DNA of 15,884 nucleotides from an uncultured Acetatifactor sp. (GCA_910584235.1 CAJTZD010000074.1:1-15884); one strand, 5' to 3'; positions 6,677 through 14,704 are shown, numbered from the stretch's first letter. Notes: generated from the sequence alone by a model not told the origin. Translations and numbers: made by a program.

Positions 6677-8943
6677 CTGTCAGGCTGTCGTACGCCCCCT
6701 TGCGTCGTTATCTCCTCTGACAGCCGTGCCTTTAGCATGCTGTTGCGCGCCGTCACGGTCACGTTTCCCACCGCATAGGCAAGGGCTTTCCTCGTCCCCA
6801 CCATCACCAGTATCTTTTTGGCCCTGGTGATGCCGGTGTAGATCAGGTTCCTCTGGAGCATCACGAAATGGGTCATCAGCACCGGCATTACCACGATGGG
6901 GTACTCCGACCCCTGGGCCTTGTGGATGGTGGTGGCATAGGCATGCACCAGCTCGTCCAGCTCCGCAGCCTCATACTCGATTCTCCGATTATCAAAGTTC
7001 ACGGTGAGTATCCGCTGCGCCGCATCCACGGACTCAATGGTGCCGATATCTCCGTTGAATATTTCTTTGTCGTAATTATTCTTGATCTGCATCACCTTGT
7101 CATTGGCGCGATATACGAAACCGCTGCGCCGCAGCCCCTCGCCCTCCGGATTCAGGGCTTCCTGGAGCGCCAGGTTCAGATTGGTGGCTCCCACCACACC
7201 TTTCTGCATGGGGGTCAGCACCTGTACCGCGGCTGCTCCCACATGATAGTAGCGCGGCAGCTTCTCTTTCACAAGCCTGACGATTTCCGCCGCTGCCTCC
7301 TCCGGCTCCTCCCGCTGGAGGAAAAAGAAGTCCGTTCCCTTTCCGTTGGAAATGTCCGGCATCTGCCCGGCATTTATCTTGTGGGCGCTCATGACGATCC
7401 GGCTCTCCTGTGCCTGCCGGAAGATCCTGGTCAGCCGGATCACCGGAAAGCTTCCGGAATCAATGATGTCCCGCAGCACGTTCCCGGCTCCCACCGAGGG
7501 CAGCTGGTCAATGTCCCCCACCAGGATCAGCCGCATTCCTGCCGGTATTGCCTTTAGCAGAGAATTCATCAGCACAATGTCGATCATGGAGCACTCATCC
7601 ACAATCAGCACATCCCCCTCCAGGGGGTTCTCCTCATCTTTCTGGTAGCCTTGGGGCGGCTTGCATTCCAGCAACCTGTGGATGGTCTTTGCCTCCAGGC
7701 CGGTGGCCTCGGTCATCCGCTTGGCAGCCCTGCCAGTGGGAGCCGCCAGCAGGATCTTCAGGCCGTATGCCCGATAGGCCGCGATGATTCCCTGGGTGGT
7801 GGTGGTCTTGCCGGTGCCGGGGCCTCCTGTCAGAACCATCACCTTTGCCATGGCGGCGCGTCTGATAGCGTCTGCCTGTATCTCATCGTAATGCATGCCC
7901 ACGGATTCCTCAATCCTGGCCACGTCCACGGAGAGCGCCTGGTTTCCGCTCTCCTGTCTGGCTTTAGCCAGCCGCATCCAGAGCCTGTCGTCAGCCGGAG
8001 CCCGGGCCAGGCGCTTTAATTTATTGGCCGTGCCTGTCTCCGCATAATAGAAAGGAGGCAAATAAACGGCATCCTCCTCTTGGATTAAATCCTTGTCCTT
8101 AAGCATCTGGTCCATGGTCATGACAACACAGCCCTCGTCGGCCTCCAGCAGAACTGCCGCTTTCCGGATCAGCTGTTCTTTGTGCGCATACACATGCCCC
8201 TCGCCAGCCAGTTCGCTTAAGGTGTACATGATGCCGCTGCGCAGACGGACATAAGCCTCTTTTCCAATACCCAGCTTCTGCGCAATACCGTCTGCGGTCT
8301 TGAATCCGATGCCCCAGATATCGTCCGCCAGCTGAAAGGGGTTCTCTCTCATCCTGGCAATGCTCTCGTTTCCATACTGTCTGTATATCCTGGCGGCAAA
8401 GGCTGTGCTGATGCCATGCTCCTGGAGGAAAAGCATGACATTTTTTACCTCTTTCTGTCGCTCCCAGCTTTCCGCTATCATGCGGATGCGCTTGTGCCCG
8501 ATGCCGGGAATCTCTATAAGAAGCTGGATGTTTTCCTCTATAACAGTTAAGGTTTCTGTCCCGAATTTCTGGACGATTTTCTTTGCGTACTTTGGTCCCA
8601 CGCCCTTAATCAGTCCGCTGCCCAGGTATTTCTCCATGCCGTAGACCGTAGCTGGCAGCGTCTCTTCCCAGCTTACCGCCATAAACTGGCGGCCATACTT
8701 GGTGTCCACTTTCCAGTTCCCCTCCACCAAAAGCACGGAGCCTACATTGGCGTCCAAGAGGTTCCCCACCACTGTGACCAGATCGTCATAGCCTTTCACA
8801 TGGACTTTCAGCACGGAATAGCCGTTTTCCGGATTCTGGTATGTAATTCGCTCCACAACGCATCGGATTTTCACTTTCAGCACGGAATAGCCGTTTTCCG
8901 GATTCTGGTATGTAATTCGCTCCACAACGCATCGGATTTTCAT
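6664..8943 (-). CDS. recD2: RecD2-type ATP-dependent DNA helicase with duplicated N-terminus
   Basis: The protein has 759 residues. RecD2 is a superfamily 1B 5'-3' helicase that works without RecBC and acts in DNA repair and replication-fork maintenance. Seen in order: an N-terminal OB-like domain; helix-hairpin-helix segments (IEIPGIGHKRIRMI, DDIWGIGFKTADGIAQKLG); Walker A GGPGTGKTTTT near residue 372; Walker B VDECSM near 447; GDIDQLPSVGAGNVL; LTRIFRQ; and the C-terminal motif ATTIHKAQGSEYPIVV. All helicase motifs are intact. The oddity is at the start: residues 2-24 (KIRCVVERI...YSVLKV) are repeated exactly as 25-47, adding one extra beta-strand unit before the OB domain. ATG 8943 is the only in-frame ATG; TAA lies three codons upstream, and AAAGGAG is 11 bases away. 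A GTG at 8874 could start the single-copy form but has no binding site. Confidence 0.93.
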   Translation of the reverse strand: MKIRCVVERITYQNPENGYSVLKVKIRCVVERITYQNPENGYSVLKVHVKGYDDLVTVVGNLLDANVGSVLLVEGNWKVDTKYGRQFMAVSWEETLPATVYGMEKYLGSGLIKGVGPKYAKKIVQKFGTETLTVIEENIQLLIEIPGIGHKRIRMIAESWERQKEVKNVMLFLQEHGISTAFAARIYRQYGNESIARMRENPFQLADDIWGIGFKTADGIAQKLGIGKEAYVRLRSGIMYTLSELAGEGHVYAHKEQLIRKAAVLLEADEGCVVMTMDQMLKDKDLIQEEDAVYLPPFYYAETGTANKLKRLARAPADDRLWMRLAKARQESGNQALSVDVARIEESVGMHYDEIQADAIRRAAMAKVMVLTGGPGTGKTTTTQGIIAAYRAYGLKILLAAPTGRAAKRMTEATGLEAKTIHRLLECKPPQGYQKDEENPLEGDVLIVDECSMIDIVLMNSLLKAIPAGMRLILVGDIDQLPSVGAGNVLRDIIDSGSFPVIRLTRIFRQAQESRIVMSAHKINAGQMPDISNGKGTDFFFLQREEPEEAAAEIVRLVKEKLPRYYHVGAAAVQVLTPMQKGVVGATNLNLALQEALNPEGEGLRRSGFVYRANDKVMQIKNNYDKEIFNGDIGTIESVDAAQRILTVNFDNRRIEYEAAELDELVHAYATTIHKAQGSEYPIVVMPVLMTHFVMLQRNLIYTGITRAKKILVMVGTRKALAYAVGNVTVTARNSMLKARLSEEITTQGGVRQPDSQED
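8804..8942 (-). repeat. Exact 69-bp tandem duplication at the 5' end of recD2
   Basis: Units 8804-8872 and 8873-8941 are identical at all 69 positions, and one more base (8942) keeps the period. The unit is 23 codons, so the frame is kept. Complete identity, including third codon positions, points to a very recent event or to an assembly error. Flanking bases differ on the left (G at 8803, C at 8872), so no long recombination homology surrounds it. Confidence 0.95.
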
Positions 8944-8969
8944 CGTCCATTATGCTCCTTTACGGCCAT
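8940..8969 (-). CDS. Possible nine-codon leader peptide overlapping the recD2 start
   Basis: ATG 8969 opens MAVKEHNGR and stops at TGA 8940-8942. The stop overlaps the recD2 ATG as ATGA, the classic translational-coupling arrangement. AGGAGG lies only three bases upstream, closer than usual. It may instead be chance, with AAAGGAG inside this frame simply serving recD2. Confidence 0.2.
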   Translation of the reverse strand: MAVKEHNGR

Positions 8970-8988
8970 ACGCCTCCTGGCATTAATC

Positions 8989-9033
8989 GAAGCGGCTGCT
9001 ACTCGCATGGCAGGTTGCCCATCCGGCCGCTTC
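8989..9033 (-). promoter_or_regulatory. Hairpin in the recD2 leader
   Basis: GAAGCGGC (8989-8996) pairs perfectly with GCCGCTTC (9026-9033). The 29-base loop contains a smaller GGCA-GGT-TGCC stem. It lies in the roughly 100-base transcribed leader between the promoter and the recD2 start. No T run follows, so it is not a terminator. It does not match any riboswitch I can recognise. Confidence 0.4.
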
Positions 9034-9050
9034 TTACCCCGAATAAGGTC

Positions 9051-9079
9051 ATTTTACCATATCAGCCCGAATCTGCCAA
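9051..9079 (-). promoter_or_regulatory. Promoter for recD2
   Basis: On the minus strand TTGGCA (9079-9074) and TAAAAT (9056-9051) are separated by 17 bases. Transcription would start near 9044. The stretch 9080-9232, between this promoter and the purF terminator, shows no gene: one minus-strand frame stays open but has neither a binding site nor a recognisable product. Confidence 0.65.
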
Positions 9080-9232
9080 CCATAGAATTTGCAATATCTG
9101 CAATCCGCATCCAATGCTATCTCTCTTTCCTGTTCGGGACATAGCTTTTCTGAGGACTGAAAAGTAAGTGATCCTTGCATGTTTCGAGGATTCGCAATTA
9201 CCGGCATTTTCGTAGAAAAATTTTCAGCATGA

Positions 9233-9278
9233 GAAAAGGCCGCGCGGTTCCAGGCATCCCCTGCCTGTCCGCGCAGCC
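9233..9278 (-). terminator. Intrinsic terminator after purF
   Basis: On the minus strand GGCTGCGCGG (9278-9269) pairs with CCGCGCGGCC (9247-9238), ten pairs with one G-T. An inner six-pair stem CAGGCA/TGCCTG stacks inside it, and TTTTCTC follows. It begins 21 bases after the purF stop and closes the pyrG-purF direction of transcription ahead of the recD2 promoter. Confidence 0.8.
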
Positions 9279-9298
9279 CTCTCTGCCGCTGCATTCCC

Positions 9299-10723
9299 CT
9301 ATTGTTTTTTCTTCTCGGAAAGCTTCTGCTCGAACCGGTCTCTCCTGGTATCAGCCGGAACCGGCGTAGGATATTCCCCGTCAAAGCAGGCGCTGCAGTA
9401 TCCCCGGTTCCCTGTAAGCGCCCCCAGTTCCTCCACCGGCAGATAGCCCAGACTGTCCGCGCCGATGATTTCCGCCGTCTCGCATACGCTGTGGTGACAG
9501 GCAATCAGGTTCTCCCTGGAATCGATGTCCGTGCCGTAATAACATGGATTGAGAAAAGGCGGCGAGGAGATACGCATGTGGATTTCCTTTGCTCCGGCCT
9601 CCCGCAGGAGCCTTACAATACGGCTGCTGGTGGTCCCCCGGACAATGGAGTCGTCAATGAGCACCACACGCTTTCCCCGGACGCTTTCCTCAATGGCGCT
9701 CAGCTTGATCTTCACCTGATCCAGCCTCTCGTTCTGCCCCGGAGAAATGAAAGTCCTGCCGATATATTTGTTTTTGATCAGGCCGATTCCGTAAGGAATT
9801 CCGGATTCCATGGAAAAGCCCAACGCGGCGTCCAGCCCGGAATCCGGCACGCCCACCACGATGTCCGCATCCGCCGGATGCCGTCTGGCCAGAATCCGGC
9901 CTGCCTGCAGTCTGGCCTCGTGAACCGACACACCGTCTATGACGGAATCCGGCCTGGCAAAATAGATATACTCGAAGACGCAGAGTTTTTTAGGCTTTTT
10001 TCCGCAGTGCTCCCTGCGGGAAATAATTCCCTCCGGGCCGAACACCAGAATCTCCCCCGGCTCCAGATCCCGCACGAACCGGGCTCCCACCGCTTTCAGC
10101 GCGCAGCTTTCCGAGGCCGCCACATACATCCCCTCTTCCGTCTTGCCATAGCACAGGGGCCTGAAGCCATAAGGGTCTCTGGCGCATATCAGCTTCTGGG
10201 AGGACATCAGTACAAGGGAATAGGCTCCGTCCAGCGTGTCCATGGCGGCGCTCAGCGCGTCCTCTATAGAGCGGGTGTGCAGACGCTCCCTTGTGACGAT
10301 GTAGGCGATGGTCTCCGTGTCGCTGGTAGTGTGGAAGATGGCTCCGGACAGTTCCAGCGCATTTCGCAGCACTGCCGCATTGCTTAGGTTTCCATTGTGG
10401 GCCAGCGCCATCTTCCCTTTCTGGTGGTTCACCTCAATGGGCTGGCAGTTATTCCGATTTGTACCGCCCGTGGTTCCGTAGCGGACATGCCCTACCGCCA
10501 TGTTCCCTTTGGGCAGGCCGGACAATGTATCAGCGGAAAATACCTCGCTGACCAAACCCAGATCCTTGTAGGAGGAAAACACGCCGTCATCGTTTATCAC
10601 GATGCCGCTGCTTTCCTGTCCCCTATGCTGCAGGGCATACAGCCCATAATATGCAATCCCTGCCACGTCCGCGGGCTCCTGGCTGATGACACCCAGCACG
10701 CCGCACTCTTCATGCAAGTCCAT
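9299..10723 (-). CDS. purF: Amidophosphoribosyltransferase (glutamine PRPP amidotransferase)
   Basis: The protein has 474 residues. It makes 5-phosphoribosylamine from PRPP and glutamine, the first step of purine synthesis. MDLHEE is a propeptide. Cys7 (CGVLGVI) becomes the N-terminal nucleophile of the class II glutaminase after cleavage. The phosphoribosyltransferase loop is VVLIDDSIVRGTTSSR (about 352-367). Cys248, Cys394, Cys443 and Cys446 match the four ligands of the Fe4S4 cluster in Bacillus subtilis PurF, so this is the oxygen-labile, propeptide-containing type. AAAGGA about six bases upstream supports the start. It lies 193 bases after pyrG, away from any other purine gene in view, and no terminator was seen in that gap. 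Co-transcription with pyrG is possible. A strong terminator follows at 9233-9278. Confidence 0.96.
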   Translation of the reverse strand: MDLHEECGVLGVISQEPADVAGIAYYGLYALQHRGQESSGIVINDDGVFSSYKDLGLVSEVFSADTLSGLPKGNMAVGHVRYGTTGGTNRNNCQPIEVNHQKGKMALAHNGNLSNAAVLRNALELSGAIFHTTSDTETIAYIVTRERLHTRSIEDALSAAMDTLDGAYSLVLMSSQKLICARDPYGFRPLCYGKTEEGMYVAASESCALKAVGARFVRDLEPGEILVFGPEGIISRREHCGKKPKKLCVFEYIYFARPDSVIDGVSVHEARLQAGRILARRHPADADIVVGVPDSGLDAALGFSMESGIPYGIGLIKNKYIGRTFISPGQNERLDQVKIKLSAIEESVRGKRVVLIDDSIVRGTTSSRIVRLLREAGAKEIHMRISSPPFLNPCYYGTDIDSRENLIACHHSVCETAEIIGADSLGYLPVEELGALTGNRGYCSACFDGEYPTPVPADTRRDRFEQKLSEKKKQ

Positions 10724-10916
10724 AACAATCCTTTCCGCTTTCGCTTACATTCCATTTCATGGCGCATGTACGCCCCGTTTCAGTCTTCCATCCGGCACCG
10801 TTTGCTCCATGGCTTTCAGTCCCTCCGCTGCAGTCTGTCCTCTGCACTCCATCCAGCCGCCTATGGCGCTGTTTGTTCCGTGGTGCCAGTCTATTGACGA
10901 TACCTGTTGCTTCGGC

Positions 10917-12530
10917 TTACTCCGCCCCTTTTGCCAAATGCGCCACCGCCGCTTCCACAAATCCCCGGAACAGAGGATGGGGCTGATTAGGACGGCTCTT
11001 GAACTCGGGATGGTACTGTACCCCCACATAAAAATCCCTGCCTGCCAGCTCCACTGTCTCCACCAGTCTGCCATCCGGCGAGGTACCGCTGATGATAAGA
11101 CCGCTTTTCTGCAAGACTTCCCTGTAATCATTATTGAACTCATAGCGGTGCCTGTGCCTTTCGCTGATAAGCCTCTTCCCATAACAGCGCTCCATGATTG
11201 TGCCCTCCCTGACAGAACAGGGATACGCTCCCAGCCGCAGCGTCCCTCCCTTGTCAATATCTCCGCTCTGACCCGGCATGAAACCGATGACCTTGTCCCT
11301 GCACTGCTCATCGAACTCCCCGGAATTCGCGTTCCCGATACCGGCCACATCCCTGGCATATTCAATAACTGCCACCTGCATGCCTAAGCAGATTCCGAAA
11401 TAGGCCAGTCCCTCCTCCCTGGCATACCGGACCGCCATTATCATCCCCTCGATTCCGCGGCTGCCGAAGCCCCCGGGAACCAGGATGCCGTCCAGACCTG
11501 CCAGCCTCTCCTTATAATTATCCGCCGTGATCTCCTCAGAGTCGATCCAGTGAATCTCCACATGGGCCCGGTGCTCATAGCCGGCGTGGCGCAGGGCCTC
11601 CGCCACGGAGAGATAGGCGTCATGAAGCCCCACATATTTCCCTACCAGGCCGATATGGACAGTGCAGGCCTCCGCCTTGCTCCGCTCCACCATCTGGATC
11701 CATTCCCTCAGATCAGGCTGCTTCGTCTCCAGCCCCAGCTCGCGGCATACCACTGCCGAAAAACCGGACTTCTCCAGCATCAGCGGCGCCTCGTAGAGAT
11801 TGGGCAGGGTGATATTCTCTATCACACAGTCCGGCTTCACGTTGCAGAACAGAGAGATCTTCTTGAAAATAGCCTCTTCCAGGGGCTCGTCGCACCGCAG
11901 AACGATGATATTGGGATTGATCCCCATGCCCTGCAGTTCCTTTACGGAATGCTGGGTAGGCTTTGACTTGTGTTCGTCCGAGCCCCTGAGGAAAGGCACC
12001 AGTGTCACATGGATGAAGAGGCTGTTCTCTTTGCCCACCTCCAGGGAAATCTGCCGGACTGCCTCAATGAATGGCTGGGACTCAATGTCGCCGATGGTTC
12101 CGCCGATTTCCGTGATGACGATGTCCGCGTCCGTTTTCTTCCCCACCCGGTAGACGAATTCCTTGATCTCGTTTGTGATATGGGGGATGACCTGAACCGT
12201 GGAGCCCAGATACTCCCCCCGCCTCTCCTTGTTCAGCACGTTCCAATATACTTTTCCTGTTGTCAGGTTAGAATATTTGTTCAAGTCCTCATCGATGAAC
12301 CGCTCATAATGCCCCAGATCCAGATCCGTCTCCGTGCCGTCTTCCGTCACATAGACTTCCCCATGCTGATAGGGGCTCATGGTGCCGGGATCCACATTGA
12401 TATACGGATCCAGCTTCTGCGCCGCCACTTTCAAGCCTCTTGCTTTCAAAAGTCTCCCCAGAGACGCGGCGGTGATTCCCTTGCCGAGCCCAGAGACCAC
12501 GCCTCCTGTAATAAAGATGTATTTCGTCAT
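10917..12530 (-). CDS. pyrG: CTP synthase
   Basis: The protein has 537 residues, the normal length. It converts UTP to CTP using ATP and glutamine. The synthase domain begins KYIFITGGVVSGLGKGITAASLG, with the nucleotide-binding loop. TEDGTETDLDLGHYERF is a family signature. The C-terminal class I glutaminase domain has the triad Cys381 (GICLGMQ), His507 and Glu509 (YHPEF). ATG 12530 has AGGGG about seven bases upstream; the frame extends to 12560, but that part runs into the leader T run. Expression probably starts at 12617-12645 and is checked by the hairpin at 12559-12603. The 193 bases to purF (10724-10916) hold no clear gene, promoter or terminator. Confidence 0.97.
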   Translation of the reverse strand: MTKYIFITGGVVSGLGKGITAASLGRLLKARGLKVAAQKLDPYINVDPGTMSPYQHGEVYVTEDGTETDLDLGHYERFIDEDLNKYSNLTTGKVYWNVLNKERRGEYLGSTVQVIPHITNEIKEFVYRVGKKTDADIVITEIGGTIGDIESQPFIEAVRQISLEVGKENSLFIHVTLVPFLRGSDEHKSKPTQHSVKELQGMGINPNIIVLRCDEPLEEAIFKKISLFCNVKPDCVIENITLPNLYEAPLMLEKSGFSAVVCRELGLETKQPDLREWIQMVERSKAEACTVHIGLVGKYVGLHDAYLSVAEALRHAGYEHRAHVEIHWIDSEEITADNYKERLAGLDGILVPGGFGSRGIEGMIMAVRYAREEGLAYFGICLGMQVAVIEYARDVAGIGNANSGEFDEQCRDKVIGFMPGQSGDIDKGGTLRLGAYPCSVREGTIMERCYGKRLISERHRHRYEFNNDYREVLQKSGLIISGTSPDGRLVETVELAGRDFYVGVQYHPEFKSRPNQPHPLFRGFVEAAVAHLAKGAE

Positions 12531-12558
12531 ATGACACCCCTTTTTTGAAAAATGAATC

Positions 12559-12603
12559 AAAAAAAGACAAAGATATCTTCCTTTTCAGAAAGACACCTTT
12601 GTC
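12559..12603 (-). terminator. Leader terminator, probable attenuator of pyrG
   Basis: On the minus strand GACAAAGGTGTCTTTC (12603-12588) pairs over all 16 positions (three G-T) with GGAAGATATCTTTGTC (12581-12566). The loop is six bases, and TTTTTTT follows at 12565-12559. It starts only about seven bases after the predicted transcription start and ends 28 bases before the pyrG ATG. The T run can also pair with the A-rich stretch just before the pyrG binding site (CTTTTTTTGA with TCAAAAAAG). In B. subtilis, pyrG is controlled by exactly such a leader terminator. Confidence 0.85.
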
Positions 12604-12616
12604 CGTTCCACCTTGC

Positions 12617-12645
12617 ATTATGCACCCGTCTCGAAAATTTGTCAA
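12617..12645 (-). promoter_or_regulatory. Promoter of pyrG
   Basis: On the minus strand a perfect TTGACA (12645-12640) and CATAAT (12622-12617) are separated by 17 bases. The predicted first transcribed bases, near 12611, read GGTGGAACGG. The B. subtilis pyrG transcript begins GGGC, so the 5' end is similar but not the same. Confidence 0.8.
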
Positions 12646-12707
12646 GCTATTTCAAGTCATTTCTTCTCATTTCGTCAGCATTTCATCCCCTTACCCCGAA
12701 AGGGACT

Positions 12708-13529
12708 TCAGGCTTTTTCCGGCGCCGCCTCCCTTATTCCAAGGATTTCCCGAAATCTCGGCTCACACAGTCCAAGAAAGTCTCGTATCGGGATGTTCAC
12801 AGGTTCGTCCAGTGTCAGTCCCGAAAATTCCTCGGAGTAGGTTTCATATCCTTTCTCTATATGGCATTTGTCCCGAAGCAGCTCCGTTATCTCGATTCCG
12901 GACAAAATATCGTTTTCCACCGCTCGTTTCATCAGGCTGTTGGTAACGGTATCAGCCGACAGACTGCGTATCAAAAGCTCGCACCACATACCCGTGACAC
13001 GGATCTCCTTATCATTCACTTTGTACTTCTGGCATTCCGCTTTCGCTTTCTGGAGATTCATCAGATAGACGACTCTTCTGGTCAGGTCCCTGCTGGAAAT
13101 CTCATTGTGTTTCACGGGCAGCCCGCGGATCAGGGCAATTCTCTCGCTCTCCCGCTTTCTTGCATCCTGCATGTCCTGATAGGTCTTCTGGGAATTCTGC
13201 ACGCATTCATCCAGCATCCTGGACAGATCGATATGGAGACGCGCCTGCATCTGATTGAAAAGCTCTTCCAAAGCATCCGGCAGTCTCCGCTCCCTGGGCA
13301 TTCTCATATAATGCCTGGTAATAAAGTCTTCCATGTGGTCAAGTATAAAATCGCTGCCCTCATGATAATCACAGGCAAGTTCCTGCAGCACATACATCAT
13401 GTAATTATACTGGTTCCGGACATCACTGCTCCGTTCCCGGATAATGCCTTTGTATCTGTAATAATCCAGAATTCCCACAAAATCCTCCCAGATGACTCTC
13501 CTCCCATTGATAACGATCCAGTCTCTCAT
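12708..13529 (-). CDS. Uncharacterised 273-residue, mostly helical protein of the Xre-PIN operon
   Basis: I do not recognise a family. The start is strong (AAGGAGG six bases before ATG 13529). The N-terminus MRDWIVINGRRVIWEDFVGILDYY looks like a small beta strand followed by helices. Residues 80-170 are highly charged and probably helical (RERRLPDALEELFNQMQ, then QDARKRESERIALIRG, then LQKAKAECQKYK), possibly a coiled coil. The last third includes DEPVNIPIRDFLGLCEPRFREILG. No signal peptide, membrane segment, nucleotide-binding loop or metal motif was seen. It lies 84 bases after the PIN-like gene on the same strand, so it is probably the third cistron of that operon. No terminator was found after it, and the pyrG promoter lies 63 bases downstream. 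A structural or RNA-binding partner of the PIN-like protein is only a guess. Confidence 0.8.
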   Translation of the reverse strand: MRDWIVINGRRVIWEDFVGILDYYRYKGIIRERSSDVRNQYNYMMYVLQELACDYHEGSDFILDHMEDFITRHYMRMPRERRLPDALEELFNQMQARLHIDLSRMLDECVQNSQKTYQDMQDARKRESERIALIRGLPVKHNEISSRDLTRRVVYLMNLQKAKAECQKYKVNDKEIRVTGMWCELLIRSLSADTVTNSLMKRAVENDILSGIEITELLRDKCHIEKGYETYSEEFSGLTLDEPVNIPIRDFLGLCEPRFREILGIREAAPEKA

Positions 13530-13613
13530 AGATACCTCCTTCGCCAATCTTCCGTTTTGCTTCTGCATTTGCCGGCAACGAGGCCTTTCCTCCATCACTG
13601 CTTTCTCTTTTGT

Positions 13614-14267
13614 TTACACTGTCTGCTTTATCTTTGTGTATATCTCCAGTCCTTTCTTCCTGCCAAATCTCTTGATCGTGTCAAGGTACAGTACCCTGCG
13701 TCCACAGCCTTTTTGCCTTTCCACCACACTGACGATCTGCCCCAGCAGGTCCCTGTAGGCAGTGTCCGCAAAACTGTCCTCCAGTATCTGCCTCATTTTG
13801 AGATGCTCCCCATACATGCCGAACTGGGTCTCCAGATTCACTTCCCGCAGCCTCTCCTGAATCATCCCTCTCCTAGGGCTGCTCTCATTAGAGCAGCCGA
13901 TGCACTGTTCGATATTCGGCTGCAGGATCACTGTCCTGGCAGGTTTCACGCACTTTGCCCAGTAATCCTGCACGGCGCAGTAACCCTTGTCGCCGCTCAC
14001 AATAGCTACTATGCCCTGGTATCCTGCGCCGAACAGCTCCCCGACTTTGGAGGTGATATAGAAATCCAGCGCATTCTTGCCATTTCTCTGCAGGCGGCAG
14101 ATATCCAGTACACTTCCTGCATCAATGATCTGCTGCAGCTTTCCTTTCTCCACTTTCAGACAGGATTCGCTGTAAAAAACCGTCACATGATCATCAGGAG
14201 AAAGGTATTCCGCTCCCTGTAAGCCTTTGCTTCGGGTATTCTCCAAGTCTATCATAAAATGAAACAT
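13614..14267 (-). CDS. PIN-like domain protein (NYN/PIN7-type nuclease fold)
   Basis: The protein has 217 residues. Residues 1-103 match the PIN-like fold: FHFMIDLENT opens with the first acid (Asp7) plus Glu9-Asn10, and YLSPDDHVTVFYSES is the second strand. GKNALDFYITSKVGEL carries Asp68, and AIVSGDKGYCAVQDYW carries Asp93-Lys94. Such acids bind magnesium or manganese in PIN and NYN nucleases, so an intact RNase-like site is likely. Residues 120-217 are a basic, probably helical extension I cannot assign; CIGC at 122-125 could bind metal. ATG 14267 has GGAG six bases away. A GTG at 14279 is an alternative that would leave one base between it and the Xre gene. It is the middle cistron between an Xre regulator and an unknown helical protein. 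The target is unknown. Confidence 0.78.
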   Translation of the reverse strand: MFHFMIDLENTRSKGLQGAEYLSPDDHVTVFYSESCLKVEKGKLQQIIDAGSVLDICRLQRNGKNALDFYITSKVGELFGAGYQGIVAIVSGDKGYCAVQDYWAKCVKPARTVILQPNIEQCIGCSNESSPRRGMIQERLREVNLETQFGMYGEHLKMRQILEDSFADTAYRDLLGQIVSVVERQKGCGRRVLYLDTIKRFGRKKGLEIYTKIKQTV

Positions 14268-14280
14268 GTCCCTCTCCACA

Positions 14281-14643
14281 TTATGCCGCTCTCCAGTACA
14301 GATATTTCCGCCTGTACGCAGCCATACGCCTCTGTCTTAAACGCATTGGACTCTCCCAGTCACAGGGCGCTTCATATGACGGTATCAGCAGTTCTTCCAT
14401 ATGTACCTGAAGCAGCTTCGCCAGGACGAACAAATGTGCCACTGACGGCAGAATCTGTCCCCGCATCCATCGATAGATTGGCTGGGGACAGGATAAGTGC
14501 AGAAGATACTGAATATCTTTCACGGAATATCCTCTCTGCCTGATCAGCCGCTCCAGGCGTCTGCCGGTCTTAACCGGATCAATGTGCAGATACAGGCCGT
14601 CCGATGCGGCCTTTCCCTTTTCCTCTGTTTCAATCCATTCCAT
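14281..14643 (-). CDS. Xre-family helix-turn-helix regulator with basic tail
   Basis: The protein has 120 residues. Residues 25-88 are an Xre/Cro-type helix-turn-helix: VKTGRRLERLIRQRGYSVKD (helices 1-2), then DIQYLLHLSCPQPIYRWMRG with the recognition helix, then PSVAHLFVLAKLLQVHMEELL. The last 20 residues are arginine-rich (MRLRQRRMAAYRRKYLYW). ATG 14643 has GGAG upstream; an in-frame ATG at 14673 lies inside the likely transcription start region and has no binding site. The gene is first in an operon with the PIN-like gene, and the stop lies 13 bases before the next ATG. The dyad at 14704-14720 over its -35 suggests self-repression. Cro-like regulators beside PIN nucleases often belong to toxin-antitoxin or stress operons, but the order and sizes do not match a pair I know. 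Confidence 0.83.
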   Translation of the reverse strand: MEWIETEEKGKAASDGLYLHIDPVKTGRRLERLIRQRGYSVKDIQYLLHLSCPQPIYRWMRGQILPSVAHLFVLAKLLQVHMEELLIPSYEAPCDWESPMRLRQRRMAAYRRKYLYWRAA

Positions 14644-14675
14644 ATGACTCCATCCCCTTTCATGCTGATGCATCT

Positions 14676-14704
14676 ATCATAACATAAAATTTTCCTTTCG
14701 TCAT
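14676..14704 (-). promoter_or_regulatory. Promoter of the Xre-PIN operon
   Basis: On the minus strand ATGACG (14704-14699) and TATGAT (14681-14676) are separated by 17 bases. The -10 is strong and the -35 matches at four of six positions. Transcription would start near 14669, about 26 bases before the regulator start. Confidence 0.55.

Noticed and set aside
9049..9504. A 151-codon minus-strand frame across the purF-recD2 gap
   Set aside because: It begins inside purF in another frame, passes through the purF terminator, and has no internal start with a binding site.
10757..11365. A 202-codon minus-strand frame overlapping the end of pyrG and the pyrG-purF gap
   Set aside because: Most of it is an alternative frame of pyrG, and the tail in the gap shows no family or start signal.
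12680..12707. CCCTT/AAGGG hairpin just after the unknown protein gene
   Set aside because: The stem is only five pairs and no T run follows, so it is not a credible terminator.
12552..14222. A 556-codon open frame on the plus strand, antisense to the unknown protein and PIN-like genes
   Set aside because: It starts inside the pyrG leader, has no ribosome binding site, and is very rich in His, Leu and Pro, as expected of the complement of these genes. The minus-strand frames have good starts and a recognisable fold.
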